NCBI GenBank assembly: GCA_030247885.1
Contig: JAPDRO010000001.1
Location: 2,170,001-2,234,000 of the forward strand
Direction of reading: 5' to 3'
Length of the DNA: 64,000 nt
Source: Taxawa tesnikishii (nom. ined.)
Taxonomy: Eukaryota; Ascomycota; Dothideomycetes; Dothideales
Positions within the stretch are counted from its first letter, which is position 1, and every line of letters begins with the position of its first letter. The notes beneath the pieces are model-generated. The model ran no database searches. It saw only the letters and a list, made by a program, of their open reading frames with translations, and had not been told where the DNA came from. The position numbers and the translations under genes were made by a program. This document shows, one piece after another, positions 24,059 through 37,229 of this stretch.

Positions 24059-27000
24059 GATGAATTATTGTTGATGCGATGCCCCTCGCCTTCGCCTTGA
24101 GACAGTAATGCAGGGATGCTCTTGAGGGCTCGATCGATTCCAGGGGCAATGCTCTCGGTGTTTCTTGAGTCGCACTTCAGGGCGGTATGTGACTCGAGAG
24201 CCTGGTAGACTCTGAATGATCCAGGGATGGTGCCTATGTCAAACTCGGTCTGTCGTAGATCAACGTTCACACCCACGTGGGTCGCGAACGCTGGCAGACA
24301 ACGGCTGAAGTGGAACGGAGCGGGGTACATGCCGCGAATATACTACTATTTTTGTCCTGATGGAAGAAGGCTGCTAGATATTACTAAGCGTATCTACTAC
24401 ATGAGAGTTCGCCTCTCTATCGTCTAGAGGCGGCTTTGTATAAAACCATAGTCCTTTGTATATACGTTTCCCGGCTCGATGGTGTTGACAATCTCCTTGC
24501 CGCCAAGCTTAACCCAGCCCAGCGATCGCCGCAACTTGGCTTCTTCAGCTGAACGAAGACTGACCTGGTAGCACAACCTAAGTACCTGCAGCTAGCGCGG
24601 GAGATTAGACAACAGAAGAAGCAGTACTGGTCAACATACTGTCTAAGCGATTCTGCACTTTAAAACTCGTGAAAGCGGATGCAACATGGCTGCGCCCACA
24701 ACGTCTAGCAAGACTTTCGGTCGAGAAAGGAAACACGGGTTGGGTCCACCCTGCAACTACACGCTCGGGTTGCGGAGTATGGATGGTCCTATACCATGGA
24801 AAGGACAGACCTTGAGTCCGAATGTCCGTAGACTAAGAGAAACTGAATAGAGAGTGTTTGCAGGGAATTAGACTTGTCCAAGGTTGTTACACGTGCGGTA
24901 GCGGGTCCGACCGTAAGAGTTGGTAGGCCTGTCGTGTAACGAGCAACGAAGACGTCGGGTGATCGTCGCACGTAATTTCCTTTGGCTTTCCGGGTCGTAA
25001 GGTTATACCCTCAGGTACTCTGCTATTCTTAACCATACCGAACAAGACAATCCACGCAGGTTGTGCCACGATGGGGCCTGCGTGTATTCCAGGTAGGCCC
25101 TCGTTTGGAACGAGACTGAAACGGTTATGCTTTTATAGATTGAGCCACGGCCGTTAGTGGAACAAGAGCATCCGACAGAGGAAGCGGGTAGAGGTGAGAC
25201 ATTTCTCTATAAGTGTTTTCAGACGTAGTGTAATTGTGGAGACCGGCTCTTTGGTTCTTACTGTGGCTGTTCCATGCATTGTCCAGGCTGATAACGGACC
25301 TAGGTGTGGCGTGCTGCAAGGCGTTGTCCAGACGTTTAGCAGTCGCACATGGTTATCCTCGACACTATCAAGTCGCCGAAGCGGCTTTTTCATGGCTCCG
25401 TCTTTTGAAAGAACGTGTCCTTTCAAGCGTTGAGACATGCTCAAAGTGTGGGTTCACAGATAGTGATGCGATTAGTCCTTTTGGTAATTATAGCAGTAGG
25501 AATCCTTAGAACCAAGATGACCAAGGTGTTGATCCAGCGCCAATTTCCTCTCCGGTCGGGACAGACAGAAAGCTTCACGAACCCTGACCAGGTCTTCCAA
25601 CCCTGAGGTCAAGGTTGGCTTGCAGAGCTCCATCGAGATCCTCGTCATGTTTGCAAATTCTGTGGTAACTCTGGGATAGCTGCAACCTTCTTTTGCTGGA
25701 CAAACGTCTTGTGATGCTGCTTATTATGCCTTCTAGATCCGAGTAGGAACAATGTGAAGAGTGTCGTTGAAACGAACGGTTGGGCGACAAGGCATCAATT
25801 CCTGCAACGAGAAGTCACCCTTTCGTTTCCAGAACGTTTTGGAGCAAAGGATGTGACACCTAGGTAGTATAGAGCCCATTGTTCGCTCTGTACAACGGCG
25901 TCAGCCGTGGAACCCTAGATGGTCAGCTCGAGGCACCCTAGCTCGACACCCATACATCTCTGGTGGTGGAGATTTGGTTGTCCAGGATCCGGCAGCGTCA
26001 TTGGAGCTGCTGTATGACCTTACATGGTTCAGGGAGCCAATAACCCCTGTGGTGGCCAACCCAACGCTTTCACTGCTCAACTGAGTTCACTCCTGCATGG
26101 CTATGGTGGAAGACCTTCGCTCCATGTGTTTCAGAGTGGTTGCCCTAAATGGCCGTCATCCTGGAAACGCAGGAACGCGTCCGTTGACTGCCGCGAGCCG
26201 CGACGACTGCTCTCGTGTTCGTGTCAGATGCACAGAGGCAAAGCGCTCGGCACGGCGCGGCATGGCACAGGCCAGCCAAACGAGCAGAGGGGAGAAAAAC
26301 GAGAGGAGAGTGAGATCATTACCACGCCCATAGAACGATCCAGGTGGTAAGATGGCTGGTAAGATGGCTGGCTGGGGCGGAGAAGAGGCGCACAGAGACG
26401 CGAAGGTTTGTCGCGAGCGCGCGTCGCCCTCTCACGTGCGGCGCCAAGCTGGCCGACCTCGCCGTGTCGCGGTCCAACGCCCGGCGCGGCGGGCGCTAGC
26501 AAAGTGCCCTAGATGTAGATGGAGCTGCTAGACAAATAGCTCACAGGGATCTCATCACTCCACACTCAAGCCAACTACGTCTTGCGCTCCGATGCTAAGC
26601 TGCTTCGGTCGAATACACTCGTCACGTCGGTATGTGCTTGTAGAGGCTTGCATCTGTAGCGGCAATTCAGTTAATCTCCGACCCAATCGTACGTTTCTTT
26701 TACAAGAGGTTCGGATGCACGATAGGGATATGCCTGCAAAGAGGTAACCCTCGAGCCTGGATTCTCCCGGCACTCTCACGCGAAAACTATTGGAAGACTG
26801 CATGAGCACTCTGCATGGAAATCGCCCGCCATGTCATCCATCGCAGCTCTGCTCGTTGTCTCGGATGGCAGACATCCGACTGTGGACCTGCCCTAGGAAA
26901 TAACCTGCCATGGCGCTGTCCCAAGGACGGATATTCTGTGGCACCCTTCAAAGCAGTTGTCGGTTCTCTAGACTGCCCCGTCCCGTCCCTGTTCAGCTGC

Positions 27001-27778
27001 GGGCTCCCGAGTTGGCAGATACCTCTGCAGCAATCTGCAGTTGTCCCACCCAACTAGGCTACCGCACCCTGCACCTTGCGCCTTGCATCTTGTACATGGC
27101 CCCGCCTGGGTTAGCATAAGTCAAATCTGCCGTCAGACGAACGCACGAAGGGATCTGGATACGGCGACTTCTGACGTTCGGCAGACGTCTCTTCGTTTGT
27201 TTCGTCTGGCTGCATAGCTACTGTCCACCCAGGACACCACCACGTCTAGAAGCCCCATACAGTCCCATTGGAATGCAAATCAGGGCTCCTGTGCTCAACA
27301 ATGCATTTGTTGCCCGAATCGCATGGTCATGTAGGCGATCTACCAAGCCCTGTCGATCCTCTACGTATCTTGTCGAACCTTGAGCGTAGCGGCGGGGCAA
27401 AACAAGCCATGGTGTGGTCAAGGCAAGTCTTTACCAAGAAGTTGGTCTTGCTAGTGCATATTCCCGCCGCCGCGCTTGAGAGGAGCTTCACCAAGGAAAC
27501 ATTACGCATGCACGAGTTGAGCCTCCACATGCCTAGTGACCTAGCCAAGGGCTACCTAGGCGATGTGACATTTGCCTCTCCACCCTCGCTTGCCTCTACT
27601 CACTGGGCGCCAGCTATAAGAGCATGCGCGTCCGCTCCGGTGGGCATGCAGTGCCTATCCCTTGCGTCGTGTCGGGGTACTTTCATTCGTTTTCGTCTAT
27701 CGCTGTCCAACTGAAACTATCGCCGAGACTCTAAGCTCTCCACAACCCCGGCGCATCCCTCAATCCACTTTCATCACC
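24059..27778. other. 3.7-kb gene-free stretch upstream of the laccase
   Basis: Only short overlapping ORFs in all six frames, none with recognisable domains. It includes a GC-rich patch (26210-26510) and must contain both the P450 and laccase promoters. I see no terminal repeats, transposase or reverse-transcriptase motifs. A fragment near 25980-26082 (DLTWFREPITPVVANPTLSL) looks faintly protein-like and could be a gene relic. Confidence 0.4.
27615..27620 (+). promoter_or_regulatory. Candidate TATA box of the laccase
   Basis: The sequence ctataagag sits about 160 bp before the laccase ATG, a plausible core-promoter distance when the 5' UTR is about 100-130 nt. Confidence 0.3.
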
Positions 27779-29796
27779 ATGGGAGTGTTCGCGAAGTTCG
27801 TCGCTGTCCAGGCGCTGGTTTCTACCGCTCTTGCCTGGTCGGTGCCTTCCACTGGTAAAAGCAACTGGTCCTTCAAAGGCAACAACAACCAGGCCCACAA
27901 TGGCTGGACTCAGAAGATGGCCCAATCCCAAACCAATGGTGCGCAAAACTAATGCTATGTGCGCTCTTGATAAGCTGACTCATCGATGCAGGGTTGAGCA
28001 CTTTCGGTACCTACAACCACACGCCTTTGGCTAGCTGGGTTGATGGACCTACTCCTCAGGGTTTCCCTTGGGGCACTCGTCTGTGCAACAACACCAACCC
28101 TTACCAAGTCAGCAATGTGCCAAACACTGGTATGACGAGACGCTACACGTTCACGATCACCAACGAGACACTTGCACCGGATGGTGTGTCTATCCCACTG
28201 CTTGTGGCAAATGGACAATTCCCTGGCCCTCTCATCGAGGCGAACTGGGGTGACTGGATTGAGGTCGAAGTTGTCAACAATCTGGCCGAGGGCACTGCGC
28301 TGCACTGGCACGGATTCTTGCAGACGGGCACGCCTTGGTACGATGGAGTTCCAGGTGTTACCCAATGCCCAATCGCACCAGGAAAGTCTTTCACGTACAG
28401 ATTCCGGGCTGAGCTGTACGGAACCTCCTGGTGGCACGGACACTACTCTGCGCAATACATCAACGGTCTCGCTGGTCCCATCGTTATCCACGGCCCTGCG
28501 GCTGCTGAATACGACGTTGACGTCGGCCCAATCATGCTTTCTGATTGGTTCCACGACCAGTACCTCAACCTCGTCAACCAAGTCTTCTATGCCTCGGAAA
28601 CGGGTCCAATATTCCCACCAATGGCTAACAATATGCTCATCCAAGGAAAGGCAAACTACAACTGCAGCAACACCAACCTCACTTGCACGCCTAACGCCGG
28701 AGCTGCGCAGTTCAAGTTCCAGAGTGGCAAGAAGCACCTCCTTCGTCTCATCAATCACAGCGCTGAGGCCATCATCTTCTTCTCGATTGACGGCTACAAC
28801 GTGACTGTGGTTGCCAATGACTTCGTCCCAGTTGTGCCATACCAGACCGACCTTGTCACCATTGCTGTCGGTCAGCGTACGGACATCATTGTGGAAGCGA
28901 CTGGTAACCCTACTGACTCGGTTTGGATGCGTATCACTGAGGGACCTTCCGGTCTGGGTCCAGCTGGCGAGACTGGCTGCTCTCTGAACGACGGCAATGC
29001 TTTCGAGACCACCGCCGCCATTTACTACGAAAATGCAGACACTTCCGTCCCACCAAACACTACCTCCAGCATCAACGACTCTCGCTACCTGTTCCCCACC
29101 AACTGCGCGAACCAGCCTCTCGACCTCACCGTCCCACAGTACGCCATGCCACTCAAGGAGCCAACCGTTACCCTCAATATTACTATGACCGGTGGCTACA
29201 ATACAACCGGCCAGTTCGTCTGGTGGATGAACAACCAGACCTTCTACGCTGACTACAACGACCCCTCTCTGCTCGAGGCTAAGCTTGGCAACTTCGACTT
29301 CACCCCCGAGAAGGCTGTTTACAACATGGGTACCAACACCACCGTCCGTATTATCATGACCTCTGTCGGTTTCCCCGCTTCGCACCCAATGCACATTCAC
29401 GGCCACAACATGCAGGTACTCGCAGCCGGCCAGGGCAGCTGGGACGGTGTCACCATCGTCAACCCAGAGAACCCACAGCGTCGCGACACCCAGCTCATCA
29501 TGCCAGCCGGTTACCTGGTTGTCCAGATCGACCTAGACAACCCAGGTCTCTGGCCATTCCACTGCCACGTCGCATGGCACATTTCTGAGGGTATGAACAT
29601 CAACTTCCTCGAAGTGCCAGCGACCGTACAGAACGAGATGGAAATGCCTTACATTATGGCGCAGACATGCAGGTAAGTCAACCAACTGTAACAAGAACGC
29701 AAAAGAAAGAAAGAACGCAGACTGACTGTTTTGCTTAGGGATTGGTCCGAATGGACTGGTGACAACGTTGTCGTCCAGATCGATTCCGGTCTCTAG
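27779..29796 (+). CDS. Secreted laccase (ascomycete-type multicopper oxidase)
   Basis: Extracellular benzenediol:oxygen oxidoreductase with four coppers, acting on phenolics, melanin precursors or lignin-derived aromatics. Signal peptide MGVFAKFVAVQALVSTALAW; introns at 27939-27991 and 29673-29738. Copper motifs in order: ALHWHGFLQTG (L1), TSWWHGHYSAQY (L2), HPMHIHGHNMQV (L3), WPFHCHVAWHISEGM (L4, with the type-1 Cys). The last codons give QIDSGL, matching the DSG(L/I/V) C-terminal plug of ascomycete laccases. Many N-x-S/T sites (NNTN, NCSN, NLTC, NHSAE) fit secretion. About 595 residues, full length. Strong codon bias leaves a long antisense ORF over the gene. Confidence 0.97.
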
Positions 29797-30712
29797 ATGA
29801 CTGGGTCGCATAATGTTTGTTGGTAGATGTTGGGCTGCAAGGCTCTAGTGTCTTTCTGTGTCGTTCTTACTTCCTCTTCTGCTTCGGTTAATACCCTTTT
29901 TGTTTACGACTTATGTCTTGGAATGACAATTCTCGTATTTTCATCAATCATTCATCCCATACGCGCCGGTAAATGTGAATGTCTCCTTGTACGGAACAAA
30001 AGTGATCTTGCTCGGCGCTCTCCTGATCGATCCCGAGGTAACCGCTTCGCTCTTCCTTGCTAGGCTCGACAAACACGTGTTGTAGGTTAGGTTATACTTA
30101 CTCTTTCTCCAAGCCCTTGAGTTTTTTTTTTTTTTCTTTTTCTTTTTCAGAGAAGGACCGGGATCACTTCGTCACTCGCGTGATGGGCAAGTCTCATTAG
30201 CAAAAGAACACACGCTGTCGGCTCATACATCGTACTTGTCCAAAAAGCGGACAACTCGGGTAACAACCTTCGCAAACATCCTTGAAGTCGAAAGGGCGCA
30301 ATAGCATCGCAATCACCGGCATTCATCGAGGGAAAGGGATAGGCTACGAATCATAACTATGTCTTCGTTCGTGAATGTACATAAAAACCAAGGAAGAAAG
30401 CAGGCAAGCAAGCAAGCAAGCATGGACCAGATCAACCACCTCAGTGCTGGGTATCTCTGCGAAATCAGTACAACAAAGCACAGTGCCTTCTCCTCATTAA
30501 CGCTTGCGTCCACACGTCTCCATATTACACGCCACTTGGTTGCCGAGAGCCAGCTCTCCCCCAAAGACCCCAGGTAAGTGCAAAAAGGAAGGACATGTGC
30601 AGTGTACCCTTATGCTCGAGCTTGCCTGCCCTTCCCAACCGCCATCCCATATTGCGCCGAGATCAACCCATCTAGATTGTAGCGCCAGAGTCCATTGCCG
30701 TTTGGTTCCAGC
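29797..30712. other. Convergent intergenic laccase/kinesin
   Basis: 916 bp containing the laccase 3' end, a T-rich tract at 30122-30148 (15 T, then TTTTC units) and the kinesin 3' end. No gene seen. Confidence 0.4.
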
Positions 30713-33700
30713 TTAAAAGCAGTTTAGCGTGCCCTTCTTCTTCTTCTTGCCGGCATTCAGCTCCCTCATCCTCTCCTCGAGCGCCATACGCGCCCGTTCG
30801 GCGCGTACGCGCATCTCCCTCTCCTCCTCGACAGCCTGCAGACTGGCTCTGCTGCTGGTCCTTTCGCGTCTCAAGCCGACGAGCTCGTCCTCGAGGTGCG
30901 CGCACTTCTTGCGCCATGCGTCCATCTCGGAGCGGGTCTTGTTCTGGCTCGTTTCGAGGTCCACGAGCGCTTCTTCCAGCGTCGCTGTCAGCTGTTTCTC
31001 GGCGAAGAGGTGCTTCTCGATGGTCCGGATCCGCGCTTCTTGTTCTTCAATCACTTGGCTCAGGCCCGGATCGGTGGGGCCGACGGGGTTGGGGCTGCCG
31101 GGGCGCGAGTTGAGTACCGGGCTGGCGGTGCGTGCGTCGATACCGTTGGTGTAGGCGCCTGTGCCGAGGTTCGGAGAACCTGGGAGAGGTGGAAGTGGGA
31201 TGGCGGGTGGAGGTGAGGGCAGCGCCGTGGCCGGAGGCGTGGATCTGCGTGGGTTGGAGGAGGCAGAGCCAGAGCGGGCGAGGGCAATTGCAGCGGCTTC
31301 GGGTGAGAGTGAATCACGGTTCGGTCCAAAGGTCTGGGACTCGCGAACCGTCGAAGCTACGGACCGGCGTTGAAGTTCTCTGAGCTGAGACTGTGGGGAA
31401 GTCAATACAGATACGGTTGAGCTCCTGCATTTGCCACTCACCTCGAGCACGGAGATCTTCAATCGCGAGTCCTCAAGCTCCTTCTGAAGCTCACCTCTTG
31501 CATGCTCAGCCTCTTCAAGGTGCAGCTGACGCTCGTTCTGCATCACAGACAGTCTGTTGTTGGCCGCTTGATGTTGGTCGAAGTTGCTGCTGAGCTGATC
31601 TTCAAGCTCCTGCACGAGCCTCGCACTCTTCCTTTCCTTTTGAGCGACCTTCTCCAAGTTATGTAATGTCTCCTCATTGATCATCCTGAGCTCTGAGGCC
31701 TTGCTCTCGAGGTTCACAATGTTGGTCAACGCCGCCTGTAGCTCGTCCTGAACCTCCTTCAGGTCGTTGGTCATCCGAATGTGCCTGTTCTCCAGATCGC
31801 TGATATGGTTGTTCTGCTCGTTCTTGAACTCCCTGAGGCGCCAGCCCAAGTTCGTAGCATCAACTTCTTTACCAAGAGCGAGCGAAGCGGCTGCGAACAG
31901 GGCAGAACCCTCGTACTGTGCTTTCTTGAGTTCCTCTTCCATCTCCGTCAGAGCATCGCTGTGCTGCTGCTGAAGATCAGCAAGACGATTGTTAGCATCT
32001 TGCTCTGCGGCAGACAACGCTTCTTTCAACTCATCTATCTCCTTGCTATGTGCGGCTTGCAAAGAGGTGAGGTTCTGCTGGTGAATGCTAATGGCAGACT
32101 GGTGGACTTCAAGCTGGTTCTCAAGGTTTGCCACCAAGTCCCTGTGTGTGCGCAACTCCTTGTCCGTGAGCTCCCGAGATTTGCTTTCTTCCTCGACTTG
32201 CTGCAGGATGTTGGCGTACGATTGCTCAAGCTTCTTGAGCTTTTCCACTTGTTCTTGACCGGAGGACCTGTAGCTTTCCACCTCTCGTTGAAGTGCATCA
32301 ACAAGCTCGCGGTGTTTGGCGCGTTCCTGCTCAAATCCGGCAGCGACCGCCGCAGCTTCGCCAGCCTTAGAACGTGCTTCTGCTTCCTGCTGTGCTTTGC
32401 CTGCTTCGGCAGTCTTGATCAACGCTTCCAGATCAGTTATGGTATTCAGCAACCTAGTCTCTGACGCTCGCATAGATTTCATAGCTTCGTTGTGCTTGTT
32501 TTCCCAATTGGCAAGCTCCCGCTGCAATTCTGCAACCTCACCAGAGGTTCTGGATTCCTGACGGTAGAGTGCCGCACCAACAGCCTGATCTTCACCAAGT
32601 TCTTTGGATGCGTCCAGAACAGGAGCTGGTGTTTCGGGGAAGTCGCCAGGCATTCCAGAGGTTTGTTCCGTTTGCGGCGTTGGCAGAGAACCGTTGGGGA
32701 AGTACTCGAGCTTGCTTCTGAGATTCTCGATTTGCGCCTGCAGCTCCTGCTCTCGCGCTGCATGCGTCTCGTGCAGAGATCGGATTTGATGCTCGCTTTC
32801 CATAAGCTGCTCGCGCATTTGCCCAACGACAGAAAAGTCCACATTCGAGGCGGCATTCAACGTAGATCTCTCTCGAGTGAGTCCAGCAATGAGGGTTGTC
32901 TTTGACTCGAGCTCTCGACGCACGGTGGCCGTTTCAGCTTCCAAGGAGTGGACCCGCTCGACTCGGTTGTGTAGCTCGGTCATGATAGTGTTGAGGTTCG
33001 TTTCGAAGTTCTGACGAGTATCGACATCGTCCTCGAAATTATCCAGCGCAATGTTTCTGAGCGACGCAAATGACCGCGTCGTGCGATCAGAATTTGCCGC
33101 CAGAGTCATGAAATCTTGGCTGGGCTTGCGTCGAACCACAGGCAGCAGAGGAGAAGAAGGCCTCATCATCTGGCGGTCTAGCGTGGGTGAAGAGGGTCTC
33201 ATCATCTGGGCTCTTTGAACCTCGTTCTTCAGGTCTTCGACTTGGCTCAGAGCGACTTGATGGCGCTGATGAAGTTGAGCGTAGCCATCGGTCAGTTCCT
33301 TGAGCTGGATATCTGTCTCGGCTTGCAGGCGCTTGAGTGCCTGCATCTCTTCGGCAAACAGATCTCCATCTTCCGATGGCAGTGGTATCTGCGACGGGTC
33401 GAACTTGTCACTGATGGCGTCAGCAGTGCCCACCTTCTTGTGCGTTTCCTGTTCCGTAGTAGTAGTTGCTGCCTGAAGCAAGGACAACTCCGACGACAAA
33501 GAACGCGAGGATGACGGTTGTCCATCCTCCCTCTCTGGGCTCACCCCGCGTCCCCTAAAAGATTCCTTCTGCGTCGACGCTGGAGTATCGGTACCCCTAG
33601 GCGTAGACGCAGCATCCACTTCCACTACGTGTTCTTCCAGCTTGGCCTGCAGCTTGGCCAACGTCTGAAGAGCCGTCATATACTTGTGCTGGAGCATGTC

Positions 33701-36273
33701 GTAGTCATTTGTGGTTGCTTCGTGTTCGACACGGAGATCGAAAAGTTCTTGGGAGACGGTCTCTAGCTTATCAGCCACGAACTTTGACTGGGCATCTTCG
33801 GTCGTCTCGGGTTGGTGTGAACCATCCGTAAGAGTGTCGACAGCATCAAACTGCAAACTGTCGTCATTGACCAGATGTTCTGAAGCGTTACCGAAGTCCA
33901 AGTCCAGATGGTCTCCGTTGACCATTTCCTCTTCAGCGACAGTGCCGTTGGCATTCTGGTCATGGAATGGATCGCTGAGAACCTTCTTGTGTCCATTCGC
34001 CTGCTTCTTGCCGTTTTGCTTCTCGATGTGTCGAACGCTATCAAGTTCTGCAAGCAAATTGTCCAATCTGCCGATGCTCCTTTGGCGTTCCACGACACGT
34101 TCGAGGCGATCAATTTCTCTTTGCATGATCTCCTGATCTTGTTCCGCCTCCGCCAACCGTTCCTCAAGAGTGGAAATATAGTCTTCTGCGCTTCCTTCCT
34201 GCTCTTTGACACGAGCAAGCTCCTTACGAAGGCTTTGGACCAAAGCAGCGCTCTTCTCCTCATTGCTCGTGACACCTTCCATCTGAGTTTCCAAGTCACG
34301 CAGATAAGCATCGTTGCTGCTCTCACGCTCAGCCGCCTTCTGGAGCCGTGCCTGCAATTGCTGGATGAGGGTTCCCATGTAAGCGATCTTGCTTTCCTTT
34401 TCCATCAAAGCGCTCTCGCTGTTGGAGTAAGAGGATCTCGTGGTGGAGACCATGTTCTCGAGGGTCTGAATAGTAGTTTCATACTCCAGGACAACTGAGT
34501 CGACGGCTGCGGCAAGAGTATTCGAGCGCTTGAGCCTGTCAAGCGCGCTGTCTCCGATAGCATCTCTCAAAGCCGGTGTTTCCGCGGCCTCGTCATCGCG
34601 TGCCTTTGATATCTCTGTGATCAGCATCTGGTGGCGCTTGCTCAAAGTATTGTAACTCTCTTGCATATCCATAAGCTGGTTCTGGAGTTCGACCTCTCGG
34701 CGGTTATTCCGGTCATTGCCCGTAAAGGTTTTTGACTCCAGACGTTCATGTTTGATCTGCTCCCTGAGGAAAGCAACCTCCTGTTGCAATCGCTCAATAC
34801 GGCCAGCTTTGTCGGTGTCGTCCGCAGTCTGCTGGATCTCCGGCTTGCTTTGAATTGCTCGTGCGCGCTGGGCATATTGTACCGTGTTGAGTGTCTCGCT
34901 TAAATGGAACTCCGCGGGCGTGACACAAGCGATCATGTAAGTAATAGCATTGCCCCCAAGAGAGTCTTGCAGCAGACGCGTGAGGCGAGAATCACGGTAG
35001 GATACGTGTGTTCCTGCATGGCGGGAAGACAGTTGGGATATGACCTTGCCGAGACTTGCGAGACCAGCATTGATTGATATGCCCTCCTTTGCTCGCTCTC
35101 CTTGTGCACCAGTGTTCTTCAATCTTTCGCTTCCTGCCAAGTCAACGAAGTGCAACTTGCTGTCTGTAGTAATCGTTGCGTCCGAGCCGGCCAGAGCCTC
35201 CACAGGGACAGAGAGTCGCTTGTCCAGTTTCGAACCTTGACCCTTTTTCTGCACCAGATTTAAGCTGAAGATAGCGTGTGACCGGGAAGACTTAGCGTTG
35301 ATCGCCGTCGAATCTGTCTGGCGGATGGATGATCCGAACTTCAGAGCTCCGAGCAAGTCCTCTACGGAATTGATGTTGATCTGGGTTAATCCGGTCAAGA
35401 GAATTCGGCCTTTGGTGTCCTCCCTAATCGTGACCTGGTTTCGTTGCTCTTGGGAAGTTTCCGCCGAAATCAGGAGGTCGCGTAGTTGCTCGTTGTGGAT
35501 CTAGAGATACCATCAGAGGAGCGTTGCTGCCCAGGCTTGTCCATACATACCTCAACATAGGTGGCCTTCAGCTGCCAGTCTTTTTCAGCGTTCGACGTCT
35601 TGCTCAAGCTTTGAAGAGTCGGGAGACCGTGTGTTGAATATCGTTGCGGCATACGGAGACTCGATCTTGGACCCGATTGACCTGAAAGCTTGTCGAAAAG
35701 AGCAGTCGCCGCTCGGGGGACTATGCCCACAAGACTAGGGTTGTTCTGATCTCCATCTGTTCCCATTGTGAATGACTTGCCCGCTCCGGACTGGCCGTAT
35801 GCGAGGATGGAGACGTTGTAGCCCTGGACGAAAGAGTTGACGCTGTCGCTCAAGTAGTCCCATACACCCTCTTGTGTTGCTTCTCCCCAAACACCCTATC
35901 GAACACAAAAAGTTTCTTGCCCTGTGGTGACTGAACTGTGAGATTGGTAGGAGAGGTGACTTCACACGTCGAGCCGCGGAACCGCTGCGGTATGAGATCG
36001 TATCCTGAATCTGTAGGACCGAGAGGAGGTCGTACTCGGACAGCTAGGGACAAGGTGAGTACACAGACATTTCTGCATCCCACGTGCCTACGTACCAACT
36101 TTGACCGCGGTCTTCGCGTCGTCGTCGGAGGATCTACTCAAAGTGCTGCTCCCTTGGCGACTTCCAACGCTCATGCGACTCGAGCTTCGTGGGGAGCGCA
36201 TGGTGTCTCGCGACGGCCGATGGTGATGGCCGTTCATGGGAGCCATGGGAGAGGCAGGAGGTGACATCTCCAT
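30713..36273 (-). CDS. Kinesin motor protein with very long coiled-coil tail
   Basis: Microtubule plus-end motor of about 1,800 residues. A Ser/Arg/His-rich leader (MEMSPPASPMAPMNGHHHRP) precedes the N-terminal motor: AVRVRPPLGP, P-loop AYGQSGAGKSFTMG, switch I INAKSSRSHAIFSLN, switch II FVDLAGSERLKNTGAQGER, then a neck. About 1,300 residues of predicted coiled coil follow (heptads rich in Leu/Glu/Gln) with a Pro-rich break near LPSPPPAIPLPPLPGSPNLG and a basic end (AGKKKKKGTLNCF). Introns: 36044-36095, 35501-35550, 31391-31441; the last is 51 nt, in frame and stop-free. In the motor the frame breaks at CCCC 35885-35888; one more G gives VFGGEATQEGVWDY, the conserved sequence. The N-terminal motor excludes the minus-end Kar3 type; the subfamily is unresolved. 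Confidence 0.93.
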
Positions 36274-36887
36274 ATTGGAAGACGCGACTCAGAGAGTCCT
36301 CCTATACTAGGCTTGGGTATGCTGATCTGGTTCGCGTGGCATGCAGGAGGTGTCTGTCACAGTGCGTTGTCGGCAGTTGATTGGCGCGCACGAAACAGCC
36401 GCGGCAGAATGAAGATTTTTGGCGTATAGGGGGCTGCAGGAACGGGAAACGGTGGAAGACTGTCGCGGACACCGACGCGTAATGGAATGTGTTGGTGAAG
36501 GAGCGAGCGAATGAAGCAGCGAGCAGAGAGTCGATCGATACAGGTCAAGTCGAGTTCAGGTGAGGTGCGGAGAAGCGGTGTTGTTTCGTGGCACAAACGG
36601 CGAGAGAAACGAACGACCGGAATACCGTTGCACGATTGCGATCAGGGCGTGGCTTGCGCACTGAGCAGATTTAGAGTAGGTCGGTCACCTTTTACCGCCA
36701 ATTAATGCAGGAACTATAGCTCTAGCGCGCTGCAGGCATCGCAGGCCGCTTTTCCATGCAGTAGTGTCGAAGCCCAAGATCAAGCTCCGACACGTGGTGA
36801 GACAGTAAGACGCGTCCCTTGAGCTCGTTCGAGAGCTGATACGCGCATTCCTTCGCTTTTCACGACAACCGCCCTTTCGGGCTTGCC

Positions 36888-36962
<75 letters not shown>

Positions 36963-37029
36963 CGACATCGAGATCCACTGCACTCACCGCGGAGCCTCAT
37001 AAAGCCTATCACCCACCTATTCCTCCACA
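36274..37029. other. Intergenic with compound microsatellite
   Basis: Upstream region of the kinesin; holds the CT/CA repeat and no supported gene. Confidence 0.4.
36890..36960. repeat. Compound microsatellite (TC)20(AC)15
   Basis: About 41 bp of uninterrupted TC dinucleotides (36890-36930) directly abutting 30 bp of AC (36931-36960). Confidence 0.95.
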
Positions 37030-37229
37030 ATGTCCGGAACAACGCTAGGACCTGCAGCAGCGGGGTGAGTCGTGTGAGGGGATCCACGCACCTACAACCG
37101 ACCGTTTCCTGCAGCAAACCGCTTCGGAAGCATCAGGCATTTCCCTGCCACGGCAACAACATCCTGGACATGGCCGTCAAACGCACCCGGACAATATCAA
37201 GAAACTTTGCCCGGCGTGTGCTTTTTTAA
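37030..37229 (+). CDS. Possible 49-residue two-exon protein
   Basis: ATG in a favourable context (ccacaATGtcc) opens MSGTTLGPAAAG, then a consensus intron at 37065-37114 (GGTGAGT...CTGCAG), then KPLRKHQAFPCHGNNILDMA and VKRTRTISRNFARRVLF before a TAA. The product is small, basic and Arg-rich at the C-terminus. I recognise no family; the support is the clean splice signals and frame continuity alone. Confidence 0.3.

Noticed and set aside
22913-24100. 395-codon + strand ORF
   Set aside because: Complete antisense shadow of the CYP52-like P450, which has all expected motifs on the other strand.
24430-26550. Transposon remnant
   Set aside because: No terminal repeats, target duplication, transposase or reverse-transcriptase motif could be found by eye.
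27955-29406. 483-codon open frame antisense to the laccase
   Set aside because: It mirrors the laccase codons exactly and its translation has no domain; strong codon bias explains it.
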